A stretch of DNA of 64,000 nucleotides. Source: Citrus sinensis. Lineage: Eukaryota > Streptophyta > Magnoliopsida > Sapindales > Rutaceae. The notes beneath the pieces were generated by a model. That model was not told the DNA's origin. It saw only the letters and a program-made list of their open reading frames with translations, and did not search any database. The DNA lies in NCBI RefSeq assembly GCF_022201045.2, contig NC_068558.1:50757501-50821500 (forward strand), read 5' to 3'. The translations under genes were made by a program, and so were the position numbers. Below, in pieces: positions 57,149 through 64,000 of this stretch; the first letter of the stretch is position 1, and the number at the start of each line of letters is the position of its first letter.

Positions 57149-59331
57149 TGCTGTAGATAGTTTGGAAAAGAGAGGGGTGTTTGAAATACAATATTAGCAG
57201 GTCATGGGTAATGGCCAGTTGAAGAAGAATTGAGAGTGGGGGATTTTAGTCACTGTCTCTCACAGTTAGGGGTCACAGCTAGCTCTGTTTGAGTTCTCTG
57301 TTGGTGCGTGTTTTCTTGTTTTTGTACATAAGTGGGCCCAATATGTGGTGGTTTCCTTTTCTATTTATTAGGATAAGACAATTGTTGTGTGACGTGGAAC
57401 TTTTAGAGATGGATGCTGAGGAAGCCATTAGTTTGACTTTTTTGCATAAGTGGCGATAATTAATTAGTCCGTTGCTTTTCTACAGTAACTGTCATGTGAG
57501 TAGCTTTAGTTGTCATTTACTCAGGACCGATCGATCTTAAGGTCATCGCGCGCGCGTGTATTAGAGCAGCATGAGCCACGCACCTCCTTCATGCTCGTGA
57601 TAAATGGTGGAGAGTGATCGGTATCATAGACTCCAAGCGGTCTATTGTAGAGCTGGCCATTTGAGCGTGGCTTTCCAACTTCTACGAGTTTTTACCTGGA
57701 GCAGAGTCCCAACGCGCTGATTAAATCGCGTGGACCCGGTTTCCTTTTGTTTTTTTTTTCTGTTTGTCTATTTCACTTGCGGTAACTGAATACTGTTGAT
57801 TTTGTAGCTACGCATAATTAACGTAAGCTCGTTTGTTGTGCTTGCGGCGACTTTTTCTGCGGCATTTTTCTATTTTGTGAAAGACCATTATACCCAGATG
57901 ATCTTAGAGATCGACATATCGTCAAATAGGGTGGTTTGGTAAATTGATGGGAACTCATTGACTTTGTAATCGTAAGTGGCTTCGTAAAAGGAATCTGAGG
58001 GGAACTTACGAGGGGAAAGGGGTTAAAGAATAAAACAAGAGCGAGACTGAGATCATGTGAGTCCTACTTTGGCTATTATGAATGACTGCATCACTTCTAA
58101 AAAGTAAATATATATATATATATATATGGAATGACTACATCAAAGTCTTACAGCCCACGCCTGTCGGGAGAGCTGACCCGTGAGTGATATTTCCTAGACT
58201 GGGTACGCGATGATAATCTTAAAGAATGTGCTTAATGCCATTAATTAATTCAAGTCTTACTCCTAAACCCAAAAGATTACTCATAACTATGATAAAATAA
58301 GAAATGCTATTAATTAATTCAAGAGTTACTCCAAAGGACAAAGAAAATATTTGTGAACTGCCTTTTTTGTCTAGTGGTAGGTTGTTTCCCCTCACATTTT
58401 AAGTTTTCATCTAAGAATAGAAATTTTAATTTTTTCTTTTAATTAAAAATAATTGAATAAAAGTAATATTCTCTCTCAAAAGACTTGAGTGAAATAAATA
58501 TTCTTTAAATATTTAGTGAGAATAATAAATATAAACAGTAGCTTATAGATTTCTAATGTTGACTAATTACAGTGATTATCTAATTATAAATATAAGTAAT
58601 ATCAGTAATAAAAAGATCCTGGACCCAAAAGATTACTCGTAACTATATAATGAAAATTATATTATTCTTTTCTAAAGATTGGCTACGATACGACCTTCGT
58701 GTTGCACCACGTGTCACAGATAAAGTTATGATATTTTATGTTCACGGGATCAAACTACGTGAGATCATCGCCGACAGAAAGTAGCTTACTCTCCATTGGA
58801 TGGGGTCTTGTTTGTGGTGTTTTAATTTGTATACAGTAGATGGATCTGAGAAATGACAGGTTGTTCGTTCCCTGTTCAAGATTCTAACTCACGAGAGCGA
58901 ATATTGGCTTTGACCAGAGGGAGCAGGAGAATTGGCAAGCGAGCTACGAGCGATTATACTAAGTTGACGGATTTCAATTAATCCACGTAGATATGAAATA
59001 AAAATAAAACCAAACCACCTTCTTTACGAATTTAGAACTTGAAAAACTGAACTTCCTTTTTGTACAATGTTAAATGTTTGATGGTCTATAACAACATATT
59101 CAGATCCGTGTATACGGGGACCCGAACGGAGAGGACAAGGTAAATGAAGTTCGGATGATAATCAATTTCCAAACAGCAGAAGACTCGCACTGTAGAAACT
59201 ACTAGAGATATACGAGGGTTAAAATGAAATCTCTCAACCTAAAATTTAAAGTACAAACAGTGGGCCAAATTTCACGTTTTTGAGAAGTGGCACCGGAGTA
59301 GGCTTTGTACCACTATTTTCTTGGACAATAT
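57149..59331. other. kinase promoter and spacer to the lipid-binding protein gene
   Basis: No gene. Includes a GCGCGCGCGTG run near 57547, a TA tract near 58107-58126, a 24-bp direct repeat (58267 and 58624), and a SINE-like head near 58366. Confidence 0.45.
58366..58500 (+). repeat. SINE-like tRNA-related sequence
   Basis: TTTTTTGTCTAGTGGTAGGT resembles a SINE A box. About 35 bases on, AAGTTTTCATCTAAG is a weak B box. An AT-rich tail follows. Degraded; borders are approximate. Confidence 0.35.
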
Positions 59332-62300
59332 TCACTGCACTGGCTTAGCTCCACCGTTTTCTTGGACGCTATTGACAGGAGTTGTCGTGCCGCTCCTTTT
59401 GCTGGAATGCCCAGTGATGGTTCGGCCCATAAACTTTCCAGCCTTGCTCAAGCCACTGCCGACAGCTCCAAAGCCACTCCCAACAAGTCCAACCCCAGTA
59501 CCAACACCGGCGGTCACAAGCCCAGCACCGGCACCAATACCAGTACCCACCATTCCAACACCAGAGCCCACCAGGGATGCTGCTCCATCTATTGCATCCA
59601 TTGTGCTTCCTATAACTCCTGCTTCCTTCAGTTTCTTCCTTTCTTCTAGGAACCTCTTCTCTTCCTCTAGAGCAGACAACTGCTCCTCCTTGTTAAATTC
59701 ATGATATAGTACCTGAAGTATATATATAAACCAGATAACTCCAGGGTAAAAATAACCAATAAAATACGCTAATACAGAGTAGAGAGAAACAAGAAAAATT
59801 CCACCAGATAGCACCCTGAAAAAGGATTTCACTTTTCAGAAAACAATCTAAAGCTCTGAAGTGAAGATACCACCACAACTCAAACCTCAGAAGTCCACCT
59901 TGTTGTGGGAGACAACTACTAATGGGCAATCGCAAGTCCATCTCTCTAAGAAAGGCCGACACATTTGGCATCATTTAGAAAATTCATTATGCAATCCTTC
60001 CTCACATAAAAAAGTTACAAACAAGACAGCAAACAAGTTCTTATAAAGAATAAAGGATTCATAACACACATACAAGAGAAGAAGTCTATTAGCAAAGAGG
60101 ATTCTCATGAACTGAAAAGCAACAGCATGAAGTAAACCAATATCTAGTTACCAGCATAATGAACGATATAGTATTTACATTGGTATCTAAAACAACCTAC
60201 TTAAAGAGATTAAAGCTATGTTTAGAAGCACCTACCTTTACAGTAATGCTTCCTCTGTCCTTCTTATCTTTTATTTTCAGCATATCAAGTGACGGTAGGA
60301 GTCTCAATTCAGCCTCTTTTGGAGTATCTGCTTCGAGATCAATCAAGGGCAGTTTCACTATTCCCAATCTCTTATCTTGCCCAATGTCCTTATCAAAAAC
60401 CTATTTCAGGAGTAAAGAAACATCATTTGCAGCAAGGGAAACCAACTTTATAGCACTTTTACTCTGCAAGAGTTAATATTACATAAAAAAATATAAAGAC
60501 TCCCGTACCGATGCTAGAGCCACAAACTCATTGTACAACCTGTATCATACAAACTGGTGTGGCATAAGTAGTATTGATTGGATGAAAACACAAAAGAATG
60601 AAAATAAATCACGTGGGCCATGTGTTTTCATCCAACCAATATTGTTATGCCACATCAATTGAAGTTTGTGGCTTTAGAATTACTGAAAAGGAAAAAAAAA
60701 TGATGGATACACACAATGTGTTCAACAAATGGAAAATTTAAGCTCATGCAGATGGAGTTCAGTAGCACAAAAGAATTCAACCCTAGGTAGATGGGCTATG
60801 TTGAAGTTAAAATTGCGTAGCTCTATTTGAAACATGTTCAATTATCACAACTCCCAAATTTTTATACGTATATAATGCAACATGTAGAGGCCACACAACA
60901 GGTCTTACGGTTCAGTCATAGTATTAACAAGCTCTAGCATTATGGACGAACCATCTCAAATCTTCATGACAATTAAAGTATTTGCCCACCAGAAATATAG
61001 ATGCAAATTCGTAGATATTTATAAATGTATATTAGATGCATATTGGACAAAGCGGCACCATATTCAGAATTTAAAATGGGCACCCACTGAGCAGGGAAAA
61101 ACAGCAAGAAAATATAAACCTCAAAGATAAGTGACTGAGTCTCTTTGTCTTCTGCAATCAACTCAAATGTTTGATTCCAAACAGGATTCAGGTTGTTGTC
61201 TACGACATTCGTTTTAACCTTGAATAGCGGCTTGATATGCACAACAGCATATGGATCAGATTTCCCAATCATTTCCATGTTCTTCAAATTATTCGCTTTC
61301 ACTATGGTCACTGCAACCTTCCCCTGAGGTTTAAGCTCTAATTCACTGGATAACAAAAGGAATGTTGTATCAGACTATTTTTCAGAAAAAGAAAACTACT
61401 TAACATCCCTATAATAATACACCAAACATCATGAATATAAATTAAATTAACTACATTGAGGCTTTACCATATGCCAAACAACTCAAAACATTAAGAGGAA
61501 GAATGATTATTTTTTCCTATTTATATCAGGTTAGCCGAAAATAGATCCTCCGAGGTCCAAGCATCAATATGTGAACCAAACACCAGAAAATTAAGGCATA
61601 ATGCAGGCATAAATATGTGAACCAACTCAAAATTCAGAAACTTTTGCCATATTCCAATATTATGTGTGACCAGCAAAAAGTGAGAACAAAAATAGCTGAT
61701 GACAAATTACCTAGTATCCACAGGTATACCGCCAATCGGAACAACAATTCTATGAGGCCACTGAAGCATGTCTGTGATGATTGAATCCACAGTATCCTAA
61801 CAATTGTGACAAAAGCAGAATCACGAATCTGAGTTAAAAAAAGAAAAGAAAAGGAAATATTAAAAATAAAATCAGAAAAATTACAAAGAATATAACTTAC
61901 ATCGATCATATCTGCAATTCCAGGAATGGCTGTCAAGCTTCCACCAACAGCCTTCAGTGTATAGTCAATTCTTGGCTTTGGCTGATTGAATGTACATGAG
62001 AATTAGTCAATTCAGAATATGTATGGAACTTTTCTAATACACCCATTAATTCATATAATTCAGTTCTGTTGTGGATATTGGCTTCTTTGAAAATACAAAT
62101 ACATCAAATACAAAATTTCGTTTCCCAACTTCCCTTTACATTTTAAACAAATTCAAAAGCTTGTCCTTAAAACAAAGGGACATCTGATAAATTGTGGAAA
62201 CAGTCACTAACATTCAAAATACTAACAAGACCATCAACAATATATGAACTTTTTCTGGGACCAGTTATAGTCCAAAGCTAAGATTCGTACAATTGTTGAA

Positions 62301-63595
62301 GAATCAGAGGCATTTGAATATATTAACACATCTTACTACAGTTGTTTTAAATGTACCTCAGAAAGTAGAGCAACAACAACAGCAGAAATGCAGGGTATCT
62401 CTTCAGCAAGTTGGAAGATAACACGTATAACAGTAAAAACTTGAAGATCTTTCAACTGTAGGATAAGGCACCATGGCAACATCCAAATTAATAACCTCTT
62501 GAATGGTATGACTCCAAATACAAAGGAAGGAAAAAAAAACATGATATGACATGAGATAGTCTTCTGTAAAATCAAACACCTACTTGGATGGGTATTGAAG
62601 CAACCATTGCAGCTTCAACACCTAAAATAATGCTTGGATCACCACCCCACCGAAAATCAATATCCATTGTAATTTGACCTTGCTTAAGACTCTGAACACG
62701 GATGCCTGCATAATAAGAAATTATCCAAGCATAAGTGCTTAAGAAGGAACTGACAAGAAAATAAGAAGAGTGGAAACACAACCAGATGACAAAAATATTT
62801 CCATGGGTGAAGTATACCTTCAATCTTGGGTGCCACATTGCCAAGGGACAATTTGCTAAACTTTAAAGAAGTAATACCCGGAGGTCGGTATTCTTCCAGT
62901 AATGGTTCAACAGATTCTTTTATCACCAATTCTGCTGCCTGAAAACAAACACAGACAACGAGGTTGAATTTAACATTTCAGAGATTGAAACAAATTTGCA
63001 TAAGGCAAATCTATTTGCTTTATTCTAATCTCTATTTCTCTCTTTGTTTTCGGTTTCCCTCCTCATTTCAGTTTCGGCATCTTTTCACTAATAAAATTTT
63101 CATTTCTCGCAAGAAATACCTTTTTTGTCGAACAACTAAATAGAACCTGCCAACGCAAACACATAAAATCTACCAACTACAGCACAATATTTTTCCCTAC
63201 CTCCTGTATAACAGTAGAAAAGACAATTTGTTTTAACACCTACAATAAACATGAACATTCAGGTGTTATTATATCATTCATAGAATGGTATCCTGTGATG
63301 TAGGTCCTCCTCATTTTCCTAGCCTTCTTTTGCATAATTTCTCTCATCTTACAATAGTAAAATTCTTACACTTCATTATTGAAAATTAAGGGCTCCAGGG
63401 TACACCAAGTTTGAGGAAGTCGAAAATTTATGAAATAGTCACGAGTCATAACATGCTGACCGGTACAAAAGAGGCTATAAGAATAGCTGAAAGAAGTAAG
63501 CATCTTATTGTACATTTAAATTTCGAGAAAAACCAGAGGCTTACATCTGCAACAAATGGCCATAATTTACTCAATTCCTTGTTCAGCCATTTCAC
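59332..63595 (-). CDS. SMP and C2 domain lipid-binding protein (CLB1/NTMC2T4, synaptotagmin-like), 5' end off the window
   Basis: Nine exons join in frame: 63595-63545, 62938-62818, 62705-62584, 62455-62357, 61981-61901, 61796-61711, 61345-61120, 60400-60236, 59712-59332, giving the last 443 residues. The first exon, with the N-terminal membrane anchor (probably about 60-70 residues), lies beyond 64000. It resembles Arabidopsis At3g61050. The SMP lipid-transfer domain runs from VKWLNKELSKLWPFVAD to MLQWPHRIVVPIGG. One C2 domain follows (VTIVKANNLKNMEMIGKSDP, NNLNPVWNQTFEL, VFDKDIGQDKRLG), with the Asp residues for calcium binding. The tail has LEEEKRFLEERKKLKEAGV, then glycine-rich repeats (GVGMVGTGIGAGAG, GVGLVGSGFGAVGSGLSKAG). 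Such proteins tether the ER to other membranes. A CLB1-type protein was reported to bind the thalianol synthase promoter in Arabidopsis. Phases agree at every junction. Confidence 0.93.
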
Positions 63596-64000
63596 CTGAA
63601 AGAGCCCACAAGTAAGGTGCTATGAGCTACACTTGACACTAAAGCAAATTCTAACAATCAAAATAATTCCAAAAAAAGAGAAAAAGGCATACTTTCATGA
63701 AACATGAAACAGAAAGCAACATAAATAAATAAGAATTAGAGCTTAGATACAATTTTTATTAATTAGTTGTGATGCAAATTGAATTGTCTTAGATACAATT
63801 TTTATAAATTCATTGTGATGCAAATTGAATTGTTCACGAATCTAATAAATCTTTAGGTCATATACCATTTCTTAACATTGACAAAAACATTAGCAAACTA
63901 GCAAAGTGACCTTTTGGAAACAATAGTCATAGTGTCATACAACTGAAGATTATTGCATAATATTGGAAAAAAGGATTCTATGTAGCGCAAAGAAAGAAAG
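63596..64000 (-). other. intron of the SMP-C2 gene, running off the right edge
   Basis: No exon was found here; AT-rich sequence with two copies of TTAGATACAATTTTTAT(T/A)AATT and TTGTGATGCAAATTGAATTG (about 63740-63785 and 63789-63832). The preceding exon must lie outside the window. Confidence 0.6.

Noticed and set aside
59305-59704. Plus-strand Pro/Thr-rich frames opposite the SMP-C2 tail
   Set aside because: Antisense of the glycine-rich repeats of the real gene; no independent support.
1-64000. CRISPR arrays, bacterial operons, organelle inserts, rRNA genes
   Set aside because: None seen; repeats here are microsatellites, MITEs and tandem duplications, and the genes are intron-bearing plant nuclear genes.

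Overview
The window is nuclear DNA of a eudicot plant: AT-rich intergenic sequence, GT-AG introns, plant-specific gene families and plant-type transposons. The gene sequences suggest a woody rosid, possibly Citrus or a relative, but that is a guess. I found no prokaryotic features, no CRISPR array, and no rRNA or functional tRNA gene.

Layout, left to right: (1) 1-403, first exon of an AGL6-like MADS-box gene on the minus strand, running off the left edge. (2) 404-7907, a long spacer holding a tRNA-headed repeat with an expanded internal minisatellite and a Mutator-type MITE with a perfect 9-bp target duplication. (3) 7908-10279 (+), SAP18, six exons. (4) 12387-16181 (+), GAUT1, the homogalacturonan galacturonosyltransferase, ten coding exons, with a solo LTR in intron 4. 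(5) 20826-22286 (-), a gibberellin 20-oxidase, three exons. (6) 25700-33838 (-), three two-exon hydroxypyruvate-reductase-like (HPR3 type) genes and one fragment pseudogene, a local tandem array. (7) 34568-38700 (-), URT1, an RNA uridylyltransferase, six exons. (8) 39900-46770, a LINE 3' scrap followed by a nearly whole 5.9-kb L1-type LINE with an uninterrupted 1385-residue ORF2. (9) 47458-52957, two tail-to-tail single-exon carboxylesterases; the left one has lost its nucleophilic serine. (10) 55160-57148 (-), a membrane receptor-like kinase with about 270 residues inserted in its activation segment. (11) 59332 to the right edge (-), an SMP-C2 lipid-binding protein (CLB1/NTMC2T4 type), lacking only its 5' end.

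The genes do not form a pathway. They cover flowering regulation, chromatin and RNA control, pectin and gibberellin synthesis, hydroxyacid reduction, ester hydrolysis, signalling and membrane contact. What ties them together is ancestry. From memory of Arabidopsis loci, AGL6, SAP18, the HPR-like gene, URT1, CXE8/9 and the kinase are neighbours at about At2g45590-At2g45650, while GAUT1 and CLB1 lie at about At3g61050-At3g61130 beside AGL13, the AGL6 paralogue. The window therefore looks like the unsplit ancestral block whose two Arabidopsis copies each lost different genes.

I see no clearly undescribed molecular system. The points most worth a second look are the synteny, the catalytically altered esterase, the HPR array whose dead member abuts a MITE, the young LINE, and the tRNA-headed repeat with its expanded minisatellite. 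All exon boundaries were read by eye from splice signals, reading phase and family resemblance.
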